Assembly: GCA_963678705.1 (NCBI GenBank)
Contig: OY783203.1
Coordinates: 620,001-684,000, forward strand
DNA from: Panorpa germanica
Taxonomy: Eukaryota > Arthropoda > Insecta > Mecoptera > Panorpidae
Direction of reading: 5' to 3'
Length of the DNA stretch: 64,000 nt
This document shows positions 14,901 to 28,745 of this stretch, one piece after another. The notes under the pieces are model-generated. The model had not been told where the DNA came from. It ran no database searches and was given only the letters and a program-made list of their open reading frames with translations. How positions within the stretch are numbered: position 1 is the stretch's first letter; every line of letters begins with the position of its first letter. The position numbers were made by a program, and so were the translations under genes.

Positions 14901-17900
14901 TCTATAATATTAATAATATTAGCATTTAAAAGTTAATTAATCTATATATGTTATATTAGTGGCTTGGTGCTAAAATGACCAATGCAATTTTGTTCTTTAA
15001 AATATGAAATTTTTCAAAACTTGTAATATATAATCAGAATCTATGCAATCATATCTATGTTTTAGTTAAAATTGAAACAGACATTCTATTTTACGTAAAT
15101 TGAAATTAGAATTATTTTAGATAAAGCTTTCATTGCGATTCTTTGAAACTTTTATCTTGGTTGATTCTTTTACCATCAAATTACTTATATAACACAGATC
15201 ATTATGTACAGGATTTCTATAAAAATAGTGATTGTGAAAGAATAAATATATGTGCTACACTTTAATAGTTTGATTATTAATTTCACTTACTTTTAATAAA
15301 TATCACTTAGCAAATAACTGCCAAATAGTCTATCCTAACATCATGTAGTACTACGTCCAATAAAAATGCCACGACAGCATTTCGATAAAAACAAATGATT
15401 TTAAATTCGTACTCCTTAAGGGTTTTATTTCATATTTTTATTAAAACTATTTTAAAATTTCCAACAAAAAAATGTTACACAATGTTAATGGAATTATTAC
15501 ACTAAAATTGAAACCACAGAAAAGTGGTTGGTTGCTGAATTAAATCAGTATTCGAGATGAAGTATACTGTCATATACCTAAAAAACTTTGACAACAGCCT
15601 GTACCAATAACACGAACATGCGTCATATGCATAAAAGAAAGAGTAAAGTTGCCGATCATTAACATACAAAAACATTAAAACGGTCTACAACACAGCCATA
15701 ATTCAAATTTTCAAAAAAAGTGAACAAAATCCAACATGAGTAATACAGAACACGGATTACACTCGTGACTGCCATTATATTTACGTTCGCAGTTCTTCCA
15801 TAGCGCATTGTTTAATAGGAATGTCTACGACACCTGAGGAAGCCGGTCCATTTGATAAACATTCAAAACCATACCTTCCCTGTTGAGAGGAGCCCAGAGA
15901 GGCGATATTAATTACTTCAAAAACATTTGTAAAACGTTAAATATCACGTAAATTTACCAGAAGCCGTAGGAGCTGTTTAGGCAAGAATGGGCCGAGGTGA
16001 AGCAATAATATGTTAAATAAATAATTTACTTAACTAATAATTAATTACGCCTTCCTAATCAAATAAAGAATCAACAACTTTCAGTAAATGATTGGCAACG
16101 TCTGTGCCAGTTATTGTACTCATGCTAGGATGATAACTAAAACAATTAGTAAATAATATCAAACTAATTACTTACCTGATTAATACGATGGAAGATTATG
16201 TATACAGAAGATTTACGTATATTTAAAAATAGAAAAAGAAAATTAAACACATAATGGCATTAAATGCAATTCAGATAAGTAATTCAAATATATCGAACCC
16301 AATTAACACTTTCTTATAGTTGAAAAATAGTTTTATTGAAAAAACTGTGATTATTTCGGTACCTATGAAGAATTTTGTATCAAAAGTCTTTTGTATCAAA
16401 TATAAATGCAATAATTATAACAACAAAAGAAAATAAGACTTACAACATCGTACAAACATGCTCAGTAGCAAGGGGTTAAAACTGCAAAGCACTAGGAGGC
16501 AATAAATCATGGCGACGATTTGGCGGTGTATTAAAAACCTAACGTTATACATATAGTCACTTAATTTGTAAACTTTAAAAGTGGACAAGTATTATATATC
16601 GTAACATATTTCGGTGCTCACTAAAATACTGACATTTTATAAGAATAATAATATATTTAATATAGCGTTAAAAATATTAGAAACGAATTTATTTCTATAA
16701 TGAACATTTCATATGAATCCAATAGTAAATGTTGCAAGTAATTATATTTCCAAATATACTAGTAGATGTGCAAGTTGCATGTTATGCATAGGTTCAGTAT
16801 ACACTATAATGCGGTTCTGGAAATGTTAAACCCCAAACATCAATAAAGATTACCGCAGTATGTTCAATAGAACAAGATGAACGTTAACGTGAAGGGTTTG
16901 TTCATTGCAACTGAACTGTTTTTGATCTTTTGTTATTAAATTTCAAATCAAATTAAATTAGTGGGATATTTATTTACACATTCTTGAATTGCAAGAGCTA
17001 AAATTGCAAGAAACACAAAAGAGACAACAATTTTTACGAAAAATATGAAGTGAAAATCAGACATCAAATTCTGATAAGCTAGATTCATTCCTAGGAATAT
17101 TATAAAGAAAGTAAGTTTATTTTATTAAACTAAGAACTACCGAATAACATTTTGACAATACAGTAGAACCTCATTATAACAGACAGTCAAAAAATTAACT
17201 TAAATGTTAATTAACTAAAAATTAAATGAATTTGTAAGAAAATAAAATTAAATAAATATTAACGGTTTATTTTCAGGATTTAACAAATGTAGATTGTTGT
17301 GAAATTTAAAGTCAAAGTAAGAAATGATCATTTAACGTATTAGACGGTGAATTAGAATATTCTTTTAGTCCTGAGCACAGCATGTTACAGATTTAGTCGG
17401 TATAGGATGAAAACTACCACTTAGTTTGATTCGAGATGTTAGTATAAAATCGATATGAAGTTTATAGATAATAATTTGACGGTACAGACGGAGGATTCAT
17501 CACAGAAAATCGTAGCACACTTCTTCTTATAAAGTTTTTTTTTCGCAAGCATTACCAATTTTATTTTATACTACTGTTAACAAGTAGAAAGGACAAGTTA
17601 TCATTAGCAAATTGCCTCCATATTAAATTAAATAAAAACAAATATTCTTGTATTAATTAATTTAAAAAAGTTATGTGCCTTATTAATATTGAATAAATAT
17701 TTTCTAGTCATTATATAATTCCTTAGAAAATAGACATTAAGCCGAAATGTTTTGTTAATTAATAACTTATGTTAAAAACTAAAAATCACAACAAATTAAA
17801 ACTACTCACGGTACATATATAGAGGATATAACACAGTTAATTGACCTGCCTTATTAAAATAGTGACGTCACAACAACAAATATTAAAACAAACTTATAAA

Positions 17901-20900
17901 TAAACATATTGCCTAGAATGGGAAACATACAATATTTCCTCTCATATTTAGCGAATATCTGATATATTTTGTCTTTTTAACATTTTCCAAGTAAACACGC
18001 AAATTAAACTATTGAAACCCCAGTAAACACAATACGTAGGCTGGTGTATTGTTTAACGTAAAACTTTCTTATGTTAAATAAACCTTACATATACGTAACT
18101 GTGTTTAGTGGGATATTATTTTCGCATTTATTGAAATCTGCATGTATGAAAAAGACAACTCTACTGTTTTTATATCAAACAATTGCCCAAACTATAGAGA
18201 ATTTTGTTGTGAAACACTAATTTCACATAAAATCATATTTTAATTATAAATTAAAACTTATTTCTATTTAAATATAGTTGCTTATTGCTAAGTGTACCTA
18301 TCTACCTAAAATATTCGTTTTAAATTGTCCTGACCGGTCTAGCATAGCCGGTATTTAGTACACCAAATATTAAATTAAAACCGTATGTCTTAACAGAATT
18401 TTAAATAAGTTATCGCTATCTAAATCAATATATAACTATTCTTAAAAAAATTAGACTGTGCAAAGAGCATTTAGTTTAAAACTGCAACCAAAACCCCAAA
18501 AAAAAGAACACGAGTTTATGTATAAAAAAGCGTCAAATTCTACTTACATTTAAAGTGTGATAATCGCCGGAGTCTTCGGGGGCACGAGGTTTGCATTTAC
18601 CACAGCAGAAGTTGAAGCAGCAGCAAAGACAACAGCAGCAGTAGCAGCCAGTGATTATACCACAGCACAAGAATAATGCCTGAAAAATATAGATTGTTAA
18701 CATCTGATTTTGGAAGAAAAAACAAACCGGTATATATGCTAGATACTGTATACAGTTTCGTGGTTTAGAATTACGAAACCGCAACACTTAAAGTAAAAAG
18801 TATAAAAATTTAGTAAAATTTGTTATTTCTTTATTTTTACTTGTAACAATCATCAAAATGATAAGTTCGTTTGCTGGAGATGTGCAGATGACCAAGTGAG
18901 AACAGTACTCTTACCTTGCACCATGTGGATGTGACAACGAAATAAGCATTAACATTTTCTTCTCCGAACTGTTCAGCAATATAGAGACCCAGTGAGCCAT
19001 AGTTATCATAAATATTACGTTTCGTCAAGTCACTAAGTATAGTATGAGCCCTGTTGACCTCCTTGAACTGAAAACGATCATAAAATCATTCAGTAATAAT
19101 TAGTACCATGTTAATTGATTTTATATAATAATTCAACAAAAATTTACTTTTTCCGCAGCCTCAGGATTATTTGGATTTTTGTCTGGATGGTATTTTAGAG
19201 CAAGTTTACGATAAGTTTTCTTTACATCATCCTGTGTTGCAGTTTTTGGCAAGGATAAAATTTCGTATAATGTGTCCCCCGAAGTTCTGTAATTAGAAAA
19301 AATATTTCACAAGTTAGTTAATATTCGTAATAATAATTAATAATAAAAAAAACATTATGAAGCTATTTAGGCCAGTGGATAATTTCCAAAAAGAACATCT
19401 ATCATTTGGAGATTTTACAAATTTGTAATGAACAGATTTAGCAAAACTATAATTATCTGATGACTATATGTGGTGATTAAAAATATTATTAACTGAGTAA
19501 TATATTTTTGTATGTAAATTAGCATTCATAAGGCATGTGTGACCTCCCCAAAAAAGCTTTTTGCGGACGACCTTGTCCACGCATAATTTTAGAACATTTT
19601 AATTGTTAATAGATGTTAAGTGCCCACGTTGCAGTCCATTCATTATTGTATGGGTCAAGTTATTTAATCGATGTTGTGTACTGATTGTACCGTGTGCTAC
19701 GAGTGATATGAACAGAATCAACTCGCACTGGTACACAAGATAACACGCAGTGTGAGAAACTATTTTTATTGCTTGTCGTATGTCATTGTTCACATTCCAA
19801 TGATGATAGGATTAGACTAATACATTGTCGAAGTGCCTGGTATTGAACAGTGATTCAGTGATTCAGTAATAGTCTTGCTCACTTACTACCATGCATTTTG
19901 AACGTCGTAATCATGTTTTAGGAGTGTTAATATTTAATATTTAGGAGTGTTTCGTTTCAGTAATGGTTAAGATCTAAAGTCTTTTATTTTTAATTTTAAT
20001 AATATGGAATATATATGCATATATTAACCATATCGTCATTTTACTAAAATAAATTAAGGTATGTTGAATAAATTACAATCAAAACAGTATTCCAAGAAAA
20101 TAAAAGAATTTTTATCTGTTCAAATGAAATTACAATGATTAAATGATAGCATCTTATCTCAATATATTATATCAGTTTTAAATTAACATTAAATATTTAA
20201 AAAAGATAAAGCAAATATCATTTACGGTGAATGTACCAGATAAATATTTTCTATGTCAGGATAACTCATAAATGTTTTAGGAATTCCCAAATAAAATTTA
20301 TTACCCATAACAGGTGTTGGTGGTAATGAAATTTTCGTATTTTATGTAGAAAATCTTTGTTAGATTTTCATTTCCATTTCGTGATTGGAATTTAATCTTT
20401 TTAATATAATTGTCTTAATTGTTTCCGCTTATCTTACATATATATTTGTATTTACCCAAAACGGATGCAAGAGTCTCCGCCCCTTCACCCCTATAAATAG
20501 GTCATTCCTAAAAATTCGAATCCCAAACAAATTCAGTAGCTTCACTCTAAATCCAATCTATGTCCTGTCTAGTTTATGTTCAGCCGCCAAATATACAGCG
20601 TAACAAAATGCAACAAAAACAAGCAACTTTTTCTAAAATACACAACAGTATAATTTCCCGTAGATAAAAGTGTTGTGGCGTTGTGTATGTCCTTGCACGG
20701 TGCTTAAACGTTGGTGATAAAACAATAAAGCTGATAAGCACGACCTAACATATGTGCGTGTCGTATTCATAAAAAGTATAACAGGTCATTAAAATACCAA
20801 TAACAATGAAAGTAAAGTAACTTTCTAAACAAGAAGAGGGCGCTAAGATCTATAGATCACGATCTGACAAACCTTTAAAGTAAGGTCCATTTTAATCGAA

Positions 20901-23900
20901 TATTTAGACGAGACATAAAATATTCCAGGCAAAAATTGCCAGACTTATGGGGTCCATAGTTAGAAGATGTTCGTGTGTCAAATTGTCAGAATTTCATTTT
21001 ATGTGAAAAATGTTCAAAATAAGTAGAAATAATCCCTTACATTGCAACCCTGTTATTGTTAGTAACGCATATTTCACCAACTTGCAGCTGCAAACATGAG
21101 TACAATAGAAGAATGGAATAAAAAACAAGTTATCAGAATGTGATTTATATTTTACCTTTTTTGAATAATGCGCTTGTGAACCATGACTTAATTTCTGTAA
21201 GACTATACTAAACAGAGGCGACCTTAGGGGGTGGCAAACAGGGCAATCGCTTGGGACCTCGCATTCTCGCGCAACAACCCAAGTAGAAAAATTCATTCCT
21301 ATATATGTATTTGAATATCGCGCCTAGCTCTTTAGAAATCGCACTAGAATCACTGCGTATATCTTTTAAGGTATTCATGTACCTTAGTTTATCATTATTA
21401 ATATTTGTCGACTTTGTGCTTGTTAACTTTTATTAATCTTCCAATATAAAATTTTATTTCTCGTCAATTATCATCAAAAATACTTACTTACAATTTACAT
21501 AAATTATACAAAGAACAAGTGCCTCGCAATGGCTAAGGCCGCCCCTAATATTATATATTGATAAATTTGGCTACCAGAACCTTAAATGTCCAATTATCTT
21601 TTAATAACACCACTTTAGGAAATATTAACAATTAACATTAGTTTTGTCTCTTTAATTATTAAATGATCCAACGTTGTAGACAATTACAATGCATGGTGCG
21701 TCACATTCTACGATTTCTTTCACTTTTATAAAACAGAGACACACACGTGTGTGTGTGTGTGATACAAAAAAGAGTTCACAAGCCATCGGTTAGGAATCAA
21801 ATAACAAAGCAAAATGGATCTTGAATAGTAATTAAAAATTAAAATAACGGGATCGCTATATGAAGTCAGTAAACCTCCATGGCAACGTGAAAATACAACC
21901 CCTAGTCCATGAACACTTCTTGGTCTACTTCTTGAACATGAGGTCAAGATCTCTTCAGCATACCCTCGCTACCCTCTAAAATGTAACCCAATCCTGAATC
22001 GTTGATATATCTGTGTTTATATACAAAACGAAAGTAATTTTGTTTATATCAACTTCAACGTACTCGTATCTATTGTTGCTTTATTCCACTTTCGTAAAAT
22101 GATACGGGCTTAGATTAAAAGAAGATAGAGCATTCAAGATAAAACAATCAATTTTACATATACTCGTACAAGTTTGCTAGACCATCTTGCTTATGTTTTA
22201 TAATTTCACCATAGGCATGGCCAATCTCACAATTGATCTGGCCATTTTTTAACTAACTAGGTCAATTTACAATACGATTTTATTATTGATATGTCTTAAA
22301 TCAAATTTACGTTCCTCGGTGCAGCGTAGGATCATATATGTTTTTAAATTTCAAATGTTTTTAGGATATACTGAAGTTTTTTAATTTAAAAAATCAAAAT
22401 TACATCATTTTTAGTTGGTAACACTTCGAGCGCCAACCCCTGTACATATACTAGCTAGTATTATGTATTCTTACGAATGCTTAACTAAAATTAGAAAAAA
22501 ATCTTAGTCCCAGACAGCTAGTAATGTAGTTAGAATAACCCGTGTAAGCAGCCAATGAATATTATTAATCAATAGCAGTACAACGAATCCAACACACACA
22601 TACACAAAGAATAAACTCGCCCTATCCCCTTCAATGCCTTATGAAGCCATGAAATGAGTTTTTTTTAAAGATTATAAGATTACACAAATACTAAGACATC
22701 GTTTAAAGAAGCTCATTTAGAAGGACGAAGATGTTTTATTAAGAATAGGCTACGGGTACTTGACATGGAAATATAATTAGTTATAAGAAATTATTAAAAG
22801 TAGATAAAAAAAAGGTATTCCTAATTATGATTGTTTCCAATAGTTTCACTTGAAGTATCATTCCCACTCACTACTTTAATTTAATTTAAATTGTTTAGCA
22901 TATGGCAAACGCGTTGTCATTCACAGTACCATTTAAATATTAAATTAAGAAAAACTATATTATATTATAACGTCCAAAATGTGACAATCTGTCAAATGCA
23001 GTACGATTTATATTTAAAAGAAGTTTAATGTCAGTTTATCAAAAATAAAGATATAAAAACAACAATTTTAATTATTTCACCTTCAATTTTGTCGAACTGT
23101 CAAAATTTGTATTACTAAAGACGGATGCACACCAACTAAATTAACTAAACTCAAATTAAAACACGAATGTGACCAGGAATGCCTATTCTGAAAACCTGAA
23201 ATCTAGATTAAAATATTAGAAAAAAACAGTAAATTAAATATCAAAACCGTGAATGGGAATGAGGCTTTATATACACTCTCGTACACGCTAAACACATTCA
23301 CGTGTATTTAGAGGTTTATCTAACATACTACGTAAACAATATTACTTAAAATACAATGTTTTGTCACCGATTATACTGCTTAGCAAGAACGCCTTATTAA
23401 AGTTTATAAAATCTTAAGTATTATTATTTAGTCCTTTTCGAATAGTTCTAGAGGTTTCATTTAAGTAAAATATTACACGAATGTAAAGTAACATCTATGT
23501 TTTCTGTTCACGGGAAAGCAATTATTTTAATCACCATTCAATGTGTTTGTAAAACAATTAGGTCCAACATTAGGAGGTACAATGACCAGTATGCCTAGAC
23601 AATAGAGTTTTTCAGAGAATCTTATGTTTAAACTGCATGCACATCAATGCATGTTGATCAATATAAGGCATTGTTCCACACCAGTTCTTCCAATTATATT
23701 TTACTCATGAATAAATAACAAAAAAAAAGTAAACAAAATATACAATTGATAATACGTTGTACGAATATTGGACGTCAAACCGACCACCTATCGTGTTGAC
23801 ACCGAGACGTTGACGGTGGGTTGATATGCTTTAGAGTTCGACACCGGGACTAGCTACATTGTTGATATTTAGTTCTTGTTTCGTTCTTGTTGAGTTAATA

Positions 23901-26900
23901 CAGGCAGTGCACTACACTCGCCTTAGAAGTTGTATGATTATGATAACAAAGTCAGCAAAGATTTAATGATACACATTTGCAGGTGAAAATTATAACCGTA
24001 ATTTAATTAATTAAAACTAACTAGACTAGGTAAGACCGTCTTGTGTGCAAACGAATTTAACATAACTCAAAATATAATTAATTTGTTCACAAATATAACA
24101 CTGACCTGCAATGCTTAATGTGAGATCTGTATAAAATCGAGTATTGCCAATAACGAACTCTCATATGGTTGTTAAGGAAAGAAACCATACTGTAAACTTT
24201 TCAACTTTTATTGAAATCTAATTAAAAATTGATTGAGGAGGACTCAACCTTACACCCGCGACCGTTACGATGTAATGAACTTACTTTCCCAATGGCAGCT
24301 CATATTCCTCCATACCACTGCATACATACTTTTAAATGTAAACAAATTCCAGTATTGCAAGACTTATTGACCACGTATAAACAATCATTTTTAATTGCTT
24401 TTTACGAATTATTATCAATACATTCCTAAAGGAGTGTGGGAAGGCGGTATCAAATATTAATCTTCCTCTCCCTATTTCTAATATGAATAACCCGTAAGAA
24501 CGCATGGTTAGATACATATTTATAGATTTATCGGGTATCAACATCGTATATGGCCCCCTACTAAACGACGTCTACAAAGTTTTCCAAATAAGACTAAGGA
24601 CGACATTTCCTTCTTTTTCTTCTTCCAAACTACCATTGCTATGGCTGTTAACCAAGAGAATTGTAAAAGAGATACAGAATTAAACGACAAAGCGGTAGCA
24701 GCTGTCGTAGCAACTCTTAAAGGTGTTATAAAAGGGAGTCGACTTATTATATGCTGCAGCCTCTGTGACATCAACAATATTAAACGGTAAAACGAAATTC
24801 AAACCTAAAATAGATATATTAATATCAAATTATAATCAAAACTGAAAGAATCAATCCAATCTAATTGCTTTCTTAGTAAGACGTAAAACGTTATAATTGA
24901 AATGTACGAGTGGCTAGAACTTCACCTAGCCTTTCTATTTCACCAAATGTTTACTGGAATGGTTGAATGGGAATTTTGATTTGGGGTCCAAATGAGCGTG
25001 GATTTCCACCTCCAAATAACCTTGCTCTTTGTACCCACCCAAAATCACCTCCTCTATCTAAACCATGTATTAACCGGAACACCCTATGCCGTTTGTTTGC
25101 TTACTTTGCGCTACTAATATTTAAATTTATAAATGGAATTAAAATTTGAAATAAATTATTTTATTGTGTTCAAATCATACACTAAACGTTAGTTTGTTTA
25201 TAATTAATATTATAATAATTTTTGTATAATTACATAAATAAATATTTGCATGCATACTTGGGCATCCTTTTCTGTTTGAATACTAGTGGCAGATTCATTT
25301 AACGAATTTGTTTATTTATTTTAAGTTTCAGTTTACTATTAATTCAATAATATTCAGAATTTAATTAAACAGTGAATAAAACAGTAAAATAAACATGCAC
25401 TTATCAGCATAGAAACTATAGCTCGCATCGTATCGTTAACTGGATTTTAGTATTATTTCTATAGATATGGATGGATGCACTTCTTTGCATCGGACCCCAC
25501 GTAAGCATGGTATCGTCAGTAGTAGAGATAGGTTTTGTTTGATACAAACCGCCCGATACTGTTATGTGGACGTATGTATATCAGCAGTGTGCGATTTCCC
25601 GACATGAGTCCTACGCATCCTAAGCCAAATATTTTTGCTCTTAGTTGTATGAAGTTTGTGATATTGATCTGATTTGTTTAAGTCTATAACGTTAAACTTA
25701 AAACTTAAAATGATCTTATTGCTTATTTTCTTATTACGTGAGTTTAAAATGTATAAACGTTTTTATGTTACAAAATATATTTCGTAACTTTCGCATTCTG
25801 CGATGTTTTCTTATTATTGCTTGAAAACAGATTCGTCAAAATTCGTATTTTTAAAATATATGTAGAATCTTAAACAGAAACAAAAATATATATAGATCCA
25901 GTGACGGGGGTAAATGGGATGAGCGTAATTGAGGAAGGCGATCACAAAGTGATGAGGACTATAAATTAAATACATATCTTTATTGAAAACCAAATTAGTG
26001 TCAGTAAGTTAAGAAATAATTTTCAATTAAACCACACATTATTTATACGTACCCCTGCGACGGGGCGAAGTGCTAATTAGTAGATAATCGACGCACGTGA
26101 CGTCACGTGCTCCATATTAATTAAAGTATAGATGAAGTCATTTTCGAACCCATAGGCACAAATACGAGTACGATTTAACAGTACTAACAAAATGTTTATT
26201 TTGAATGTTGACGCAGTAAATATAAATATGACATAGAACAACTTTATTTTCAATTTATTATCTATTTTTAAACACTGTCGTCCACATGTCTAATATGTCA
26301 CGGATTCTAATATAGTTTTCTTATGTGATTCATTCACTACCGGCTCGGATATATACATTCAAATTTGCTAAAGGGGGTCGGGTGTTTTATTTTGTCGAAG
26401 TATTCTTCTTTGTATTTTCATTTTCTTTTCATACATTTTTTGAAATTTAAGTTTTTAGTTAAAATTTCACAGATTGTGAAACTAAGATTTTAGAATCATA
26501 CTCGTATAAGCTTCTTAAGGGTGGTCTTTGTCAAAGAAAGATAGAAACAACACCATATAAACACATTGATCAAACAGAAGGTTTTCCTGACTCCGACTTC
26601 GACTCCTTTGACCGGGAATTGCTTCAGACGACGACTCCACAGTTTTCATTACAAACATTACGCAATAAAAGCGAATAAAAATTGAACTCCCAAAATATTA
26701 CTTAAAGTAAAGAGAAATAATGAACAGTTTCGATTTTCTGGCTAATGCGTACATATGTCGTGTGTGTTTGTTAACACGCTAGCGACTACACAATATTACA
26801 CGTATAAAATTCAATAAATAAGGGTTGGAAGGTGAGAGATGGGTGGTATATAGCTGCATGGTCAACAACGATTAAATGTATTACAACACGATATTTCAAG

Positions 26901-28745
26901 ACCAATGTTTTGAATATTTGTTTATAATTTCTTTAATATATATACAATCTGTAGAAAGTAACAAGTATCGAATTTTACACTACATTGTGTACACTTAATA
27001 AAAAGAAATTTGCACTGAATAACCCTATCCTTTATCAAGTAAGCCAACTAGTTATTGCCAATATTTGAATTGTTTCTTATGTTATGACAGTTCTAATATT
27101 GACTTAACTCTAATACGAGTAAACACAAAATTTAACATTCGGTTTGGTTGGTCGAAAGCTTGTCTAGTAATTTATTAATTTACGACTAATTTAATAATTT
27201 AAGGTTTATATATTTATTACATTTTATCTTAATTATTAATCATTTATTATTAACAAGGATTAATCTTTTGTATTTCCAATATTCAACTGAAATACTGTTC
27301 ATTAAAGAAACACAATAAATAAAAATATATTTTGAAAGAATCGATAAGACCTGTCATAGTTTCAATTGAAACGATCGTTTTTTTTTTTTTTTTTTTTCAT
27401 ATTTTCTTATTAGCCAACGACATATGCATTAGAGGATTGATAATATTTAGTGCACTTTTGGTAGTGTTTTATTTCACGGACAAAATGGAATCGCATAAAT
27501 GAATATACTTTAAATATTGCTTGGAGGTAAGAAGTTAGTGGTTCCTAATAAAAATAACATTGATAGTCAAAGTAAAACTATACATAATTGTCAAAAATTG
27601 CGGTTTTTGAAATGGTAAATTATATTTACTTCAAATTAAATTATATTTACTTGCGGATGTTAGAAACCTAGTTAACAATAGGAAGTTTAGTACATATTTT
27701 TGCTCATTTTAAATGTTTTGATTTAGTCACGGCACATAATAAATCTATTTATGTATATTATCAACTTTACTTGCAGGTAAGTACATGTGTTATTTGATAA
27801 CACTATTTACGTTAATGTTTCTATTGTACGTATTCTATTGAAGTACTATTACCGTCAGTACATATTACAAATAGAACTCGAAGTCAAAACAATTAATAAT
27901 TATTATTGGCTAACCATTATTGGATTTTTATATTTAGGAAATTATGTTAAGTTATTTACTGTAACAATTCGAAGTATAACAATTACAATGTGATTTTGCA
28001 GACGGTCTCTTTTGTATTTGTTTTATTTTCGTGTTGATACCGGTGCGGTAATATTATGACATACTTTTCTGACAGAAAGAAATTCGTATAAAACCTATTC
28101 TGTAGTAAAGCACTTATGACAATTTTCATTTATACATTTAATTAAAATTGCGAACATAAAAGAAACTTAGAATTTTTTTATGCTTCATTATTATTAACAT
28201 AAATTTCATTAAACGACATTTTCAAATATCTACCATACTCCACTAAAAATTGAACAAGTTTTTTTGCAAAATGGGCTGCGATTCAGTATTTAAATTAAAA
28301 ATGTTGTGATTAATATTATAATTTGACATTTAATAAAGAAGGCAAAGGTAGATGATTCAAGGAAGACTAATGGTACTACTAGCAGCTGCATATGATATTA
28401 TAAACATGTGTTATAAATTTAAAGAAATATATTTATACATTAAAATACATTTCTTCGCCCATTTTAAGCATCATATAAATCCTTTAACTTTTACAGTTTT
28501 AACATTTTTCTTTTGTAAAATTCAAAACATAATATATATAATATATTTATTATATAATTATGTATATATATATTTATTATATACATAATTATTTATTTAT
28601 TATATACATATCTATGCATGCCCTTTACACATTTCATTTATTAGGTAAAATTATTTTTGTAAATGAATATTGAAATACAAAAACAAATATTTGACACAAT
28701 TCAAAACAAATGGTAAAACACTTACGATAATTTCCGTCTATCCAT
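5941..28745 (-). CDS. Csp: Cysteine-string protein (DnaJ homolog subfamily C member 5)
   Basis: Seven coding exons: 28745-28726, 19286-19148, 19067-18915, 18679-18548, 12382-12326, 7501-7297 and 5996-5941. Together they give 762 nt, 253 aa plus stop, with continuous phase. Csp is a palmitoylated J-protein of synaptic vesicles that works with Hsc70 to chaperone SNAREs and exocytosis. The N-terminus [17 protein letters not shown] is typical. The J domain spans about residues 12-77, with HPD at 40-42. The conserved linker [20 protein letters not shown] follows. The cysteine string spans about residues 109-133 (CC, C, CCCC, CCC, CC, C). The C-terminal part has [14 protein letters not shown] and TYTPG, matching insect Csp. 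The first coding exon is only 20 nt and lies 9.4 kb upstream of exon 2. The ORF reading through the donor at 7297 gives a false end TPGNFI. The spliced end is [12 protein letters not shown]...TTQQW. Length is normal for the family. Confidence 0.95.
5997..7296 (-). other. Csp intron 6
   Basis: Intron between the last two Csp coding exons. It contains the short inverted-repeat element at 6679-6811. Otherwise it is AT-rich and I see no coding sequence. Confidence 0.7.
6679..6811. mobile_element. Short MITE-like element with inverted ends
   Basis: The left end (GGGTCCATCTATTAATTACG...) and the reverse complement of the right end (GGGGTTATCCATAAATTACG...) are imperfect terminal inverted repeats, about 25 bp each, around a 133 bp body. 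The body contains a G-rich run near 6750-6763. A solo copy of the right end (GTGTGACGTAATTTATGGAT) lies at about 13689-13719, so the end sequence is dispersed. It has no coding capacity. It is probably a non-autonomous DNA transposon. Confidence 0.6.
7502..12325 (-). other. Csp intron 5
   Basis: This 4.8 kb AT-rich intron has no supported exon. At 9025-9135 it has a GC-richer segment with opposed TCTCTTTCTA / TAGAAAGAGA motifs, which may be a small inverted repeat. The region at 9140-9190 resembles part of the dispersed repeat found at 21213-21546 and 49459-49802. Confidence 0.55.
12326..12382 (-). CDS. Csp: 57-nt in-frame Csp exon (candidate cassette exon)
   Basis: Nineteen codons ([12 protein letters not shown]...KTNK) bounded by a polypyrimidine tract plus TAG acceptor and a GTAAG donor. 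Both boundaries are phase 0, so the exon can be skipped without a frame change. It lies between the exon ending DYHTLN and the exon beginning EDLSDIDD, inside the variable linker after the cysteine string. Insect Csp is known to have spliced variants in this linker. Whether this exon is alternative here is inference. Confidence 0.8.
12383..18547 (-). other. Csp intron 4
   Basis: A 6.2 kb AT-rich intron. It contains the solo MITE end at 13689-13719. I see no other structured feature and no exon candidate. Confidence 0.6.
13689..13719. repeat. Solo end of the 6679-6811 MITE family
   Basis: Contains TTGTGTGACGTAATTTATGG followed by ATGATCCC. This is nearly identical to the right end of the element at 6679-6811, without a matching left end nearby. 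Confidence 0.55.
18548..18679 (-). CDS. Csp: Csp exon encoding the palmitoylated cysteine string
   Basis: Forty-four codons with thirteen cysteines in the first 30 residues, then [16 protein letters not shown]. The exon has a TTTTTCAG acceptor and a GTAAGTA donor, both at phase 0. The string is the membrane anchor of Csp, and its clustered cysteines are the known palmitoylation targets. Confidence 0.95.
21213..21546 (-). repeat. Dispersed repeat family A, copy 1
   Basis: Read on the minus strand, this is closely similar over about 330 bp to 49459-49802 on the plus strand. Shared words include GGCCTTAGCCATTGCGAGGC, a stretch around TAATAATGATAAACTAAGGT, and GGGTTGTTGCGC. The two copies are in opposite orientation and 28 kb apart, one in a Csp intron and one downstream of the SEA/EGF gene. 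The copies have no long ORF. It is probably a SINE or MITE, class unresolved. Confidence 0.75.
28233..28294. repeat. Direct repeat B, left copy
   Basis: Shares CATACTCCACTAAAAATTGA and TTTTGCAAAATGGGCTGCGA with 28832-28893, with a few substitutions and small gaps. The two copies are 600 bp apart in direct orientation and bracket the first coding exon of Csp. Confidence 0.75.

Larger units (their letters stand above)
19287..28725 (-). other. Csp intron 1 (9.4 kb)
   Basis: A long AT-rich intron between the 20-nt first coding exon and the J-domain exon. It holds a dispersed repeat at 21213-21546, a short CA/GT run near 21740-21762, a run of 21 T at 27378-27398, and the left copy of a direct repeat at 28233-28294. 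ORFs inside it (for example 20385-20603, 21726-21947 and 24538-24777) show no family signature and no convincing splice context. Confidence 0.6.

Noticed and set aside
24538-24777. Opposed ORFs with Lys-rich and Cys-containing stretches in Csp intron 1
   Set aside because: I considered a transposase HTH remnant, but no recognisable motif or catalytic residues are visible on either strand.
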